The translations under genes were made by a program, and so were the position numbers. A stretch of DNA of 64,000 nucleotides from NCBI GenBank assembly GCA_036872755.1, contig JAVHNS010000011.1, positions 744,001-808,000 of the forward strand, read 5' to 3'. Positions 1 through 11,019 of the stretch are shown here, piece by piece; position 1 is the stretch's first letter; each line of letters begins with the position of its first letter. The notes below the pieces were generated by a model that saw only the letters and a program-made list of their open reading frames with translations, was not told the DNA's origin and ran no database searches. Source of the DNA: Orbilia blumenaviensis (lineage: Eukaryota; Ascomycota; Orbiliomycetes; Orbiliales; Orbiliaceae).

Positions 1-601
1 GAGTGATTCACAGTGTGGATCAGCTGCGCGCCGACGATGACGTTTACGGACGACCAGCCGATGCAGGCCAAACAATTGAGGAAGGCGATGAATCGGACCA
101 AATGGGGGCCAAAGAAGAAGCGACTAAGGATCATTTGTCGTAGTCCAAACTCTGGGCCGAAGGTAGAGAAGAAGCAGACAGGTGTTATAGAAAGGAGGTT
201 GAAGAAGAGGATCGTGAGCCAGGACGAACGCCAGCCGAGGCCGAAGATGTGAGGACCGAGCACTCCAATTGCGAACGAGGAAACGACGAGATTTGCGGCG
301 AGCCACATTGTACCCGCCTTATAGAGCTTCGCGTCGGTCTTTTCAGACTCTGGGACCTATTTGATCATTTAACATCATTATCATAGAGGATTTAAGCCAT
401 TAGTATAGTCCAGGAACCTACCCGCTCGATACCTCTCTGTTCGATATTCCATTTTCCGGCAAATCGCTGCAGCCTTGCATACACAGAGTCGCCAACTTCG
501 AAAGTCTCAGCTGCTACAGCATGAGAACCATCCTCCGAAACCCCAGTAACCGATCCTCTTTTCTCATGGTCGAGTTTCTCGACGTCGTTATCGAACGACA
601 T
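1..601 (-). CDS. Purine-cytosine permease (NCS1 family, Fcy2-like), 5' part
   Basis: Partial gene running off the left edge. Two exons are visible: 422-601 (start ATG at 599-601) and 1-356, separated by a GTAGGT...ATAG intron of 65 nt. About 178 residues are encoded. The N-terminus is a hydrophilic cytosolic tail with the motif RLQRFAGKWNIEQRGIERV, followed by the first membrane segments (WLAANLVVSSFAIGVLGP, then TILFFNLLSITPVCFFSTFG), and the sequence FGLRQMILSRFFFG. This order and these motifs are typical of fungal nucleobase:cation symporters of the Fcy2 group, which import cytosine and purines across the plasma membrane. An upstream in-frame ATG (719-721) would add 42 residues; I prefer MSFDNDV because family members start with a short acidic tail. 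Substrate specificity cannot be told from this part. Confidence 0.85.
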
Positions 602-3600
602 CTTGGTTTCTTTTTTCTGGGTTTGCGTTGTCAGACGTTGGAATTTGCAGTAACCAATCAGAAAAGCCGAGTTCCTGAAGATTTTCTGCTTGCGGGTTTC
701 GGTTGGGTAATAGAAACTCAAAAAGGGCCTGTAGTGTCTGGGTTTATAACAGGAGCTTTGAACGCTCTCAAGAATGCTTTTTGGCCCGGGGCTCTAAAAG
801 CAAGGAGTCGAATGAAATTTGAAGAGTATCGTCAAATTTCGTTTTTAAAGCAAAAGGCTACCCAAACGGCAGTTTGGTCCTTATTGGTTTAATTTTTCTC
901 GGGGTCTCACTTGATCCCAGAAAAAAAAAAAAGAACTGTCTGAATTTTTAAGTTTCCAGATTTTCGATACTACCTATGACGACCCTCTTCGGCAGGAAAA
1001 CAGTGTCGTGTAGCGAACTAGGTCGCTGTCCCGAATAGTATAATAGAACGTAAGAAGGTATAAGGGGCGTATAACCACTACGCTTAGCAGTTATGCGAAT
1101 GGAAGCTGAAAGAGGCCTTGGAACTATAGTAGATAGCAACTAGACAAGGTACCCTTTTCGGCCTATTTGCCTTAGAAAAGGTACTACTTAGGTAAATAGA
1201 CGGTCGAAGAGGCGAGTGAGGTAATGCACTGGCTTAGTGTAATGCACTCTTGGGGGGCCTGAATACCAGAAGGGAAGTTGGTCGTTTGAGAGGGGGGATG
1301 TGGTGTATTTAAGTCTTGAGAAGCTAGAGGGGCGTGTGATACCGCGATACTACTGTGCAGTAGTGTTCCAAACTCTAGTTTTCTAGATTATACCAGGGTC
1401 AGGTAATCGTATCGGATCGTATATCGAATGCCTACTAGCTAGTACATGGTTACGTATCTTTTCGTAAAAAAAAAAAAAAAAAAAAGAAATAAAATAATAG
1501 AGAAAGCTTCTTTTACCAGGTGCTTCTTTTTGCCATGCGCTAATAGTTGACAGGACCTGACAATCGCGAGACTTCGCCGCGATACAGTGCATGCATAGTT
1601 GCATTTTGCTGGAAGACGGCCTGTGGATAACTCGGACAGGCGGTGAGAGGAGGAGGCCGTCCAATCATTCCTTCCACCTTTTCGCCAAATCATGCATTCA
1701 CCGAAGTGCCAATGAATGCTTATCCACTGATAAGCATTGGCTGCATTTTCCCACTTCTGCATCTGATTTTCCTTTTTACGGAGGCAAAAAAAAGGTGTCC
1801 TGGGGAGGGAAAAAACGTGGGTGGGTTTGGGGTTTCCCTGGCTAGCACGGAATAGGAGGACGGCCGTCTCCTGGCTCTACTCAAGAGGTATCCTTTGGAG
1901 ACTGTAGATACCAGCGATCAGAGTACTGGTGGAGAAGGTGTGCAGGTATGCTATGCAGGTTGTACCGAAACTCTGCGAGTGCAGGCCAAGGCCCCACTTC
2001 CAACAACTTGATATTCTGAGGGGAATCGCCCGTATCCGAGGATGCATTTGCGAGAGCTAGCCGCAGGTTCAAAAGAAAAACAAGCTGAAAACTCACTGCA
2101 GCAGAAGCCCGAGGGAATATCATTTTCCACTATTGGGTTCGTTGAAACGTCTATTTGTTCGGGAAAGCCAGGACATGCATGGGTTGGGCCAGTAGGCTGC
2201 AGGGCCCTTTTTCTTCTGAGGTTCGATTGCGACTAGCGTGGTGGATTTCTTTTTGGGGTATGTCGGCCGACTCCATAGATAAGGAATGCCTCGGAAATTC
2301 ATAATGGATTCCCAAATACCTAACTAGCGGTATGCGATAAGGAATGTATCGTAAATGCAAGCTTAAGCCCCGCGCAAACTCAGCCTTCAGATTATTCCCT
2401 TAACTTTTTCTTGGGCGTATGTGGAGGCTTGAAGACTTTGGCCTCAAACTGATATCGGACAATTGCCAGCTTTACGGATTGAATCGTAATCAATATGACC
2501 GAATTATAGAAATTCGAGACGAAGTCTGGATGGCACACCTACCAGCCGAGTAGACACAGCTGTAAAGAAGGTGTCTAGCAGCCTCTGCTCCAAATATTCG
2601 CGTTCTATGAAACATTACTCCTTCCAAGCGCGTCCGAAGGTGATACAGCGACGCTATTTCGTCCAAACCTCGTGAATCCAAAGATTTGAGGAGTTACGAA
2701 AACCAATTTCATCGAAAAAACCAATATCCTCAGAAAGTCACAATTCTACAACGCAGAACTAGACTCTTAGATCTATATTCGATCAGTGTTGGTAACACGA
2801 AATTCAAAACGTTCTTTTCTAAAACACAGAGAGCACGAGAAGAATGCATTTGCCAAGGTTCTATAACTCGAGTCTCCATGCTTATACCCGATGGAATGGA
2901 TACACAGGTACAGTTATCCGCTCACGTTTCGTGTCTCTATCTGAATACATGACAAAACTGGTGCACTCGGATGATATACTTCGACTCGCGACGGGACTTG
3001 AAGGGATTCGATGTTACTACAGACCCCCCACACTATGAGAATAGTATGCTAGTCTAGTCTAGAGTATGATATACAATGCATATCGGCCCCACCTAGCCCT
3101 TTTTGGGGCGATGGTCGGGCGACCCTTCCCTTCACTGGCTACACCGACAACGGCATCCGTACACATGTTCTTTGTATTTGCATGATCACGCGGTGGGGGG
3201 AGCGGAGGCTAGTGCCGCCTCGATGGCGAACCCGTCGAGAATCGCGGACGACCCTAATGTAGGAAAGATTTGGGAATGTATTAATTCGATTAGTTCTGGC
3301 ATCCTTGCTGCATCTTTTCGGCCTTACATATGTCTTTACTGTGATTTAATCTCCAGCCAAAATTTAAACCTTCAGGCACTGCGCATACGTCGATATACAC
3401 AGCAGTACATCTCATATCTAAATGCATGCGCCTTTAGATATATCTCCGCCGCAACCAAGAGAACTTTGTAATATGCCTCCAGATCTGAAACGAGATATTC
3501 CAGCTCGCCGATATCCATAATTTCCGCAAAAGCTTCTAGATTGAGCACTCCAGCGGTGTCCGTAATTGGCTTCAATCGATGCGACTTCATGAGTTACTGT

Positions 3601-5057
3601 GCTTGTACTGTCCATTTCTGGTCAAGCTCCTGCATAAGACCAGCTGTAACGGATCGAAGGTAGCTAAGACTGTTTTTACCACCTGCATTCTGGCCCTCAT
3701 TTAATTCTCCGGCGATGAGGACTCGCCTAAAATGCCAATGCCGATTAATTATGCATATCATCTAGCTCTTGGCCTTCAGGAAAGGGAAGGGATGGGTGCC
3801 TGCTTGATCTGTTCGTCGGAACCGCCCGCTGCTGCATGGTTCCGAATCAACACCTACCTATGCAGTTGTCCCGATTTGACAGACTGATTCGTGCAGCCGA
3901 AATTTTGATCGACTTGGAGATGCTTTGAAGTTTTGGGGGGGTGCGTAATTTCGGAAAATAAAATCGGCGACTGACTCGGCTCGGGATCAAAAAGTATCCT
4001 GGGCTCAGTATTAGGAACAGTTATGCTGAGATATAGAATGCGTACTCGATTTAGTCAGCTAATCCAGTGATATTGTCGCGGTTCGCCTGTGTATCCTAGG
4101 CCCCTCATACCCCGAACCCCGTTTCTGCATATGCTATGCAGCTGATCGGGTGGACATCGTGAAGTTTCAATGCATACCGCAAGGTCCATTATCGCACTGG
4201 CACTAGTCATAAGCGATAAGGGCGTATCCGAAGATCTTAAGAAGGTAAGAAATATGCACGCAAGACCTCAATCGAGTTTTTCCCCTGACATTTACCCCTC
4301 GAAAGCTTGCCGTTCCGCCCGGGCTCGGTTGGTCCCGATCGGAAAATCATCTTTCGTTTGCAAAAGTGGGCCTGATAGATTAATAGCATTCCGATATGGA
4401 TCCATGGATAAATCGACAAATTGATGCATAGTTAAACGAAGTAGAATATTGCTTATATCAAGCTTTTATAACGAGTGGGCGAAGGCCAGATACGTTAAAC
4501 TGGGCCGGCAGTAGGGCCTAAGCGAGTATTAGGTAATTGCATACCAACGACGCATGAGACATGTCATAACTGTGCACATGTGATGTCAAGTCCAGTCCAT
4601 CACTTTAGTACTTTCTAAGCTTCCTATGTGTATATTCTATCATCAATTAAATTTATTTGCTTAGTATCAAAAATTGTGAGTATAGATTTTCACCACTGAG
4701 CTAATAGTACAGCCTATTAATGATATAGCCAAGCACCGAATACAAAGCCACTATTATAATACGTTAAGCCCTTTCGAAGGATAGCATTACATTAACAGCA
4801 TTGACCATAAACCAATACAACAGTAATGACAGAACAAACCTACCGAAGTCAATTCTGACGCTTGTGTTAAAAAGGAAATTCGCAAACTAAATAGAAAGAA
4901 AGAACGCCGGTCATAAGGTACGCAATGGCGCACGTTCGCATCAAATGAGTAACAAATCCTCCTTTTGTTTATTCCCAGATTTACTTTTCGTGTTTATATA
5001 TATATGTTTGTATATGTGTCCGTCTATTCCAATTGTTTCAAATCGTCAGGATAGATC
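602..5057. other. Intergenic stretch, 4.5 kb, no intact gene seen
   Basis: It holds the promoter side of the permease, a 20-base poly-A run at 1466-1485 and many short ORFs without protein-like composition. The only stretch with coding character is the decayed fragment near 3372-3730, listed separately. The tract 4560-5050 is AT-rich and looks non-coding; it lies downstream of the glucanase stop and probably includes its 3' UTR. Confidence 0.6.
3372..3732 (-). pseudogene. Decayed coding fragment (dynamin GED-like motif, tentative)
   Basis: Reading the minus strand from about 3732, one frame gives a protein-like stretch (RRVLIAGELNEGQNAGGK, then YLRSVTAGLMQELDQKW). It is broken by an in-frame TAA just before an ATG at 3588-3590, and then continues as PITDTAGVLNLEAFAEIMD and ELEYLVSDLEAYYKV before losing its character. 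The ending DLEAYYKV resembles the beginning of the GTPase effector domain in fungal dynamin/Mx-like proteins, but the residues expected after it are absent. No GTPase motifs are nearby. I read it as a relic of a gene rather than a working one; the family assignment is weak and could be wrong. Confidence 0.28.
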
Positions 5058-6435
5058 TTAACCACATGGCTTAGGGAACCTCCTCGATCCTGGTGGCTTG
5101 GGCATAATGCCTCTTGCGACCAATTTAGAGTAACTCCAGTCGTCGCTGCGATTTCCAGGCTCTGTCTTCCAAGTCCAGAAGATCCACCCATTGGTCAGTT
5201 CGTAACTATCCAACTGGGCTTCCACGAATCGTCTCAAGTCGTCTTTCTGCTGCTGAGTCATCCGGTCGGCGTCGCCTTTGCCGTTACATGTTCCGTAAGC
5301 CCTTGAACTCTGGAATGTGCCGTCGTATCTAGCGCCCCTGTTCCATCCATTCAACCATCTCGCGCAGTCGGTCATAGCGGCGCTCCATTCTCCAACGACA
5401 ACATACTTATTGCTACCCGTAAATTCCCATCGCGCGCTGCAGGCGGAGTCAAATTGCTGCCAGTAGCTTCTAGAGACCTCCCCTTCCGAGAAAACTTGGT
5501 ATCGGTGTTTGTCGACCAGCACTTTATTCGATGGTGCCAAAAGCCCGTTCCACCTCGTAAGGGGCAGGAAAGCGTCGCTGTATGCGACCCAAGTCGGTCC
5601 GGCTCGTCTGACAATACCCCACCCGTCGTATGTGAACTGTCTGAGTTTACTCCAGTCGAGTCTTGGTCCCATAGGTTCATTTAGAAGCTCGATGAGCACG
5701 ACGGTGTCCCGGTATTCTGGTCGACTGTACTTATCCGCCACCTTTTTGATAACCGCCAATAGTTGCGCTGCGGTGTCCCCCTGCAAAAACCCAATTCTAT
5801 CTCTCAACCCGGAATTGTCGAATCCGTTCTGACTTCCAGGCGCTCCGTGGATATCGATCCATACTTTTAACCCAGCCGCTCTGGCCCATGTGATCGCACG
5901 GTCAAGGTAGGAGACTTGGCCTTGCACGTATGGGTCGCCAGGGTTTAATGTGAACGCCCAGTAACCAATTGGGATACGGACAGTGTTCAAGCCGTAGGAT
6001 TTGATGAGGTTGAAGTCGGTCTGGGTGATCCATGTGTCCCAGTGTTTTTTGAGGTGGGCTTGACATGCGGATCTTCCGAGGACACGGCAAAGGTTATATT
6101 CGTCGACTGGACCGGCGGCGGGGTTGCTTGCCCACCGACTCCAGAGGGATGGGGTGATCCAGGGTTCGAGGACGAGCCAGCCACCTGGTTTGAATTATAG
6201 GTCAGTTTTTGTTCTTTTACCACCCGCCTTTATTATAAAAGAAATATTTCTAAGATAACCATTTATAGGGCATGTAGCATAGAGTATCTGGAAAAATAAA
6301 CATACCAAGATTCACACCGCGGACTTTGTTCGAACCAAAGCTAAACCCCACGTTTTGTCGAATTTGTAGTACAGGCTCTGGCCTGGCAGCCACACAGGAA
6401 GCCAACAATGCGCTGGCTATCACGGACAACTTCAT
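5058..6435 (-). CDS. EXG1: Secreted glucan exo-1,3-beta-glucosidase, GH5 family
   Basis: Two exons, 6306-6435 and 5058-6184, joined in frame across a GTATGT...CCAG intron, give 418 residues. A signal peptide (MKLSVIASALLASCVA) opens the protein, followed by [20 protein letters not shown], the hallmark N-terminus of fungal exo-beta-1,3-glucanases. The family acid/base lies in LIELLNEPMG (Glu about 213) and the nucleophile in VVVGEWSAAMTDC (Glu about 309). IDIHGAPGSQNGFDNSG is the conserved substrate-cleft loop. The C-terminus (IFWTWKTE, then WSYSKL) is also typical. Known family role: release of glucose from beta-1,3-glucan ends during wall remodelling or feeding. The length matches yeast Exg1 (about 420-450). 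Nothing is missing or truncated. I am confident of the family; the symbol follows the yeast name. Confidence 0.95.
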
Positions 6436-8932
6436 TCTTTTTTTTTTTTGAAGTTTCGAAAAACCAACAAGAAAGGATATCGATTCGGAAAGAAAGAAAC
6501 CAAAAAGGGTGAGGTTGAAAAAGTATATATCCTTAAGTCTCCCCTTTTTTTAACGTTCTGTTTTCCGTTGGGCGGGTAAAGTAAAAATAAATTATTTGAT
6601 CGACAGTTGTATTGAATTAATAGATTGGGATCGATCCATTACCACTCAAAAAGGATACCTCACAGCAAAACCCTCGTGGATCACGAAAGTTTAAGAGAAA
6701 CCTCAAGGACCAAAAGAAAAAAAAAAAATCCAGGAGAATATATAGGAGGGAGGGTACTTAAAGCTTATACGGAAAAATAAAAGCTGCCCGAAAGCTTTTA
6801 TAAAAATAAAAGGCTTTAATCGGATAAAAAAGAATAAAAAGGGTAAAAAGGAAAGGCCGCAGAAGAAAGGCTGCATTCTTATACAAAAGTTCACCAGGTC
6901 CCACAACCAGCCCTCCCGTACGGAAAGGCTTTTAATTTGACCTATTTTCTATTTACCAGGCAAGCAGAGTAATAGAAACACCAGCATTTCAGCTTGTGAA
7001 AAAAAGAAAAGCCTCCGATTCAAGCGGGTTCGACGCAAGACCCTAGGCGACAGGGCGCGACCTTGGTGGAGCATCGTTGCTTGGCTTATGTCTGGAGGCC
7101 CGACGATGGATGGATCGAACGCACCCCTTGTTGGTGTCAAGCTGATCCCGCCAGGAAGTGGGCCTATCTGTTGGTGCACAAATTCAGTTGTGACTGAAGC
7201 GGGACCCAGCTGTTGTCTCTTCATTTTTCGTTTTTGTTAGAACCCATTGGATAGCTTCTGGACCTTATGACCTTTCAAAAATCGATGCATGCAATTGAGG
7301 GTCTCGAGGCTACAGTGTTACTTCCAACAAAGAGAGCGAGGGAGGTAGGAAAAAATACCACATTACTGCCCGTTTTCGCAACATAGCAACTCCTTTACGA
7401 GTTGCTAGTTGGAACACATGATTCCATGAGGTAATGAAATCAATCAAACCCCCTCCGGGTACCCCTTTCAATGCAATGCAAAGCTACAAGTAAACTCCGA
7501 AAAGAAAGAAAAGAAGAGGGAGCGACGAGAAATGAACCGTCGATCCCAACCAGAGCTGTACTGTGGGGCGAGAAACAAGGTTGGCGCACCACCCTCGCCT
7601 GCAAGGGTTCGGCCGTTCGGCAAGATAGCTCATGCGCTACAACGCCGTGGGAAGCTCGGAGCTTCTGGGCGTTGGGAAATCTGCGTTACAACACCATTTG
7701 GCTTGGAAGGTGATTACTGATTGGAGTTTTTTAAAGTTGGTGATTAGTTGGTAGCTTTCGAGGTGGGGAACAAAGAAAAGCTAGCCAGGGAACTTGATAC
7801 CTAGAAAGGGTACACTGTCCGCGGAGAGAGGAGACATAAAGAGGAGAGAGAGCTCAATTTACGACATATGAAGATCTTGAGTGGCGCGGGATAATTATAC
7901 ATTTGCATGATTGTAGCCTGTTCCTGGCTATGGCCACCTTGAGCTGAGTCGCGCACAAAATATCGAACAGTGCGCGAACACATGGCTTGCTAGGCGGGGT
8001 GATCGCGATAGGCAGATGCTTAATGGCCCGACCACATTAGCCGAGCGAACTCGCTCCATACACGAAGAATCCTGGGTTCTTTTCTGTGCGTAGAACGTCT
8101 CAGGAAGGTGGCGAATGATAGGTATAGCAAGGTCCAATTCACTTAAAATTTGGCTAGAAGGAATGTTAGTCAGTAATTAAGTAAGTAAGTGAAGTGAGTA
8201 TATGAACAACTATTTCGGGTTAGAGACGAAACTCAAGATTTGATATTTGGACTCTGATGCCATGACCCTTGCTTGTCGTGTTTATGTTACACCAAACGGC
8301 ACGCATGCTCATGTTTCGAACAATGAGCCTTTCGTCACCGGACTCCTTGTGCCACCGAAAAGTCGGAATCGGTACTTCTATCGATATCAAGTGCAAGCGC
8401 AATTCCGGCAATCAATTATTTCCTAGGCTACTGACGTTATAATATTTTATGCCGGTCGGATAGTCTAATCCCAGCATGAATTGGTTACTGAATCAGTTTA
8501 GTCATCGGTCGCTGCAACTAGCTTAAGCCAGGGCGCGGCCCAACGCCCTCTGACATCAAAATACCACACGCCATATGCACAACATAGAGCCTTCCGTAGG
8601 ATCTATATTCATTTACGGCATGGTTGATATCTGCGGCGGCCTTCAACGGGCGGGTTTTTAACGTATGTACGTTGCAAGTCTTCAAGAAATGCGAACTAAA
8701 TCAGATAAATCGATGTTCATTATAAATCTGTATAAACCAGCCAAAATAGGCTCGTCGCTATAAATGATAAAAGATATGATATCTAGCCTAGGAGCCCCAT
8801 AGTTATAAAAACGATGCTATGAACATATAGACACCGCATTAAGGGCTCCTCCACCCCTTCGCTTCCCGGGTCCGGATCATAATCCAGATATTAAAGTATA
8901 TACATCTGTAGCGATAGAGATGTGTCCACAAT
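6436..8932. other. Intergenic stretch, 2.5 kb
   Basis: Promoter of the glucanase on its left end. The rest contains only scattered ORFs under 95 codons, on both strands, with no recognisable domains. A purine-rich tract spans 6707-6860. No tRNA or repeat array was recognised. Confidence 0.6.
6524..6530 (-). promoter_or_regulatory. TATA-like element upstream of the glucanase gene
   Basis: ATATATA on the minus strand about 90 nt before the glucanase ATG. A pyrimidine-rich/poly-T stretch on the same strand (6436-6449 region) lies next to the start codon. A position-based guess only. Confidence 0.3.
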
Positions 8933-9601
8933 CTACACCAAAGCGGCGACCAAAACCATAAGTCCAGCTCCCATAAATCCACTTCCAGCACCAACGGCAA
9001 CAGCAGCTCCGGTCGCACTCGTAGTGGAAGCACCTCCACTAGTTCCAGTGGGCTCGTTAGTAACGCTGGTACTTCCACCACCTGTGGTTCCGCCAGTGCC
9101 AGTAGTAACAGGAGTATCAGCCCCCGACGCAGAGGATGAGGAAGCGCCTTCGGAAGTCATGGGTCCACTAGTAGATCCGCTCGTTGGAGCAGAAGATATA
9201 ACAGAGGTAAATGTGGTACCTGTGGGACCGGCGCTTGAGGCTCCACCAGCACGGGTAGTGGTTTCGGGTCCAGTCATTCCACCGTCAGTTGAAGATGGAA
9301 TTACAACACCTCCACCACCCGTCAGGGCAGCGCAAACTTGCGAGGTCTGGATGATTAAAGGATCGGCCTGAGAGCCACATTCCTTCTTGAGGCAGGCATT
9401 GAGGGTGTCGAAGAATCGAGTGCCGTTTTCGCCGCTGCAGATACACCTGAGAAGCTCATTACCCTGCCTAGTGATACAGTCTCCAGCTGCGGTTATAGCC
9501 CCTGGAGCACAGGTTTGGACGCATTGTGGGAGGTTTCCGAGGTCAAGCTGAGCGGCTACGAGAAGGGGGTAGAGGGCGGTGGCGAGGATCAGGAGACGCA
9601 T
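8933..9601 (-). CDS. GPI-anchor-type CFEM domain surface protein
   Basis: Single exon, 222 residues. The open frame extends upstream to 9910, but the ATG at 9599-9601 starts a clear signal peptide (MRLLILATALYPLLVAAQ), so I chose it. Residues 24-92 form a complete CFEM domain with eight cysteines (C27, C31, C42, C53, C55, C70, C75, C90) and an aspartate directly before C42 (GDC), the position used for haem coordination in Candida CFEM proteins. The middle is a Ser/Thr/Gly-rich stalk, probably O-glycosylated. The end is a small-residue site followed by a hydrophobic tail (GAGLMVLVAALV), the usual layout of a GPI signal. Likely place: cell wall or plasma membrane. Family roles include haem/iron uptake, wall stability and host interaction; which applies cannot be seen. 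Confidence 0.9.
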   Translation of the reverse strand: MRLLILATALYPLLVAAQLDLGNLPQCVQTCAPGAITAAGDCITRQGNELLRCICSGENGTRFFDTLNACLKKECGSQADPLIIQTSQVCAALTGGGGVVIPSSTDGGMTGPETTTRAGGASSAGPTGTTFTSVISSAPTSGSTSGPMTSEGASSSSASGADTPVTTGTGGTTGGGSTSVTNEPTGTSGGASTTSATGAAVAVGAGSGFMGAGLMVLVAALV

Positions 9602-11019
9602 TATGCCTGTTTGGAAAATATTTGTGGAGAAGAAGGTTTGTGGATTAATTAATAGGCTATATATTATACAATAAGGCTGCGCGCTGATCAGATATAATTC
9701 AACGACTTGCGAATAATTGTCGTAAAATCCCCAGAAAATCGCGACACCGCAGTCCAAAGGGAATATTGCCCAGTATTTATACAGACGGTCCAAATCCCCA
9801 GATCCCTTGAAGGAAAGAAAATGAATATCAGCCGCCCCCTGAGACCCAAAGCGCGCATCCAATTGATTGGTCGGCAATCTCCAGCTGAGGTTAGGCTGAA
9901 CGTGCCACACGCATCTGTACGTGTGGTGTCAAGTTTGGATATCGATTTCTGACAGCCTTGCTCTATAATCACACCTACACGCGCTCCTGGCCCTGGCCTT
10001 GGAGTGCCTTTGAAAATTTGAAAAGAAGTAAAGAAAAAAAAATCCTTCAGGATCAAGAAATCCCATTCGCTGTGCTAATGATAAGTATATTAGTAATTCC
10101 TATCAATGAGGCTTACAATTGGTCAATTGGATCTGGTAGAAAGAACCTCGAGCCGCATGCGCAACCATACCCAGCGCGTTGACGGAATTATCCGTTCCGC
10201 ATTGCACATCTGTCAAACTTTAAGATTAAGATTCCGGGGCTGAAATCGTGACCTGCGGTCATAATTTGAAGAGAGTGAAAAATCAATTGGATCCTCGGAA
10301 AGGCTTTTTGAAGTCCTTGTTTTACGGGATTCGAGTTTCAAGGCTACATTTTTTGATGTGGAAGTTCTAGCACCTGCGTTTTAAAGACAGACAAGAATCA
10401 TGCAGGGTGTATTTAGTTGACGACGCAGGGTGTGACATGGGCAGCCGCCTCCAATCGGCGAGAATATTAGTCACGTCTATCCAACAAGCCGGGGTCTGAT
10501 GGTACAGCATCTTCGATATTGCCTACTCCAACATTTAAAAAACAGTAAACCGACTCTAAAAATAAATCGGGTCCTGTATTACGGTACCTCATCTGCCTCA
10601 CCAACATTTGCAAACGATAACCCGATCCGTTGGAACTGAAGTCGCTCTCACGGAATAACGAATGAAAAAAAGGCATCGATTCTAGAACCAGCCCCAAACA
10701 CACTTCCAGAAAATCCATTCGATATTCGTCAGGAAAACTTCCCGCAGTCTCACTAACGAACCCATCTCTACAACAATAGCATCCAGCACTTAAGCGATTA
10801 GATCCTAGAATCGCCAATACTATTCCTTTACTAAATCACCTGAGTCAAGAAATAAAAAGAAGATATACTATATCCCAAAATCCGTCTAAACATAGCCCAA
10901 CCTTTGCTTTCCTCTAGAATGCAACAGACACCCATCGCCCAACGTTTCACCAACGAAACGAACAATGTAACTTTCTTCCTCCCTGTTAGGCGGTTGAAAA
11001 ATATATCACAAGCGAGAGT
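9602..11019. other. Intergenic stretch between RAD50 3' end and the CFEM gene
   Basis: It holds the CFEM promoter and the RAD50 3' flank. A 116-codon minus-strand ORF at 10467-10817 has no recognisable family and no clear splice partners; I do not call it a gene. Confidence 0.55.
9658..9668 (-). promoter_or_regulatory. TATA-rich element upstream of the CFEM gene
   Basis: TATAATATATA on the minus strand about 60 nt before the CFEM start codon, a plausible core promoter. Judged by position and sequence only. Confidence 0.3.

Noticed and set aside
10467..10817. 116-codon minus ORF between RAD50 and the CFEM gene
   Set aside because: Plausible composition but no domain, promoter or homologue recognised; left uncalled.
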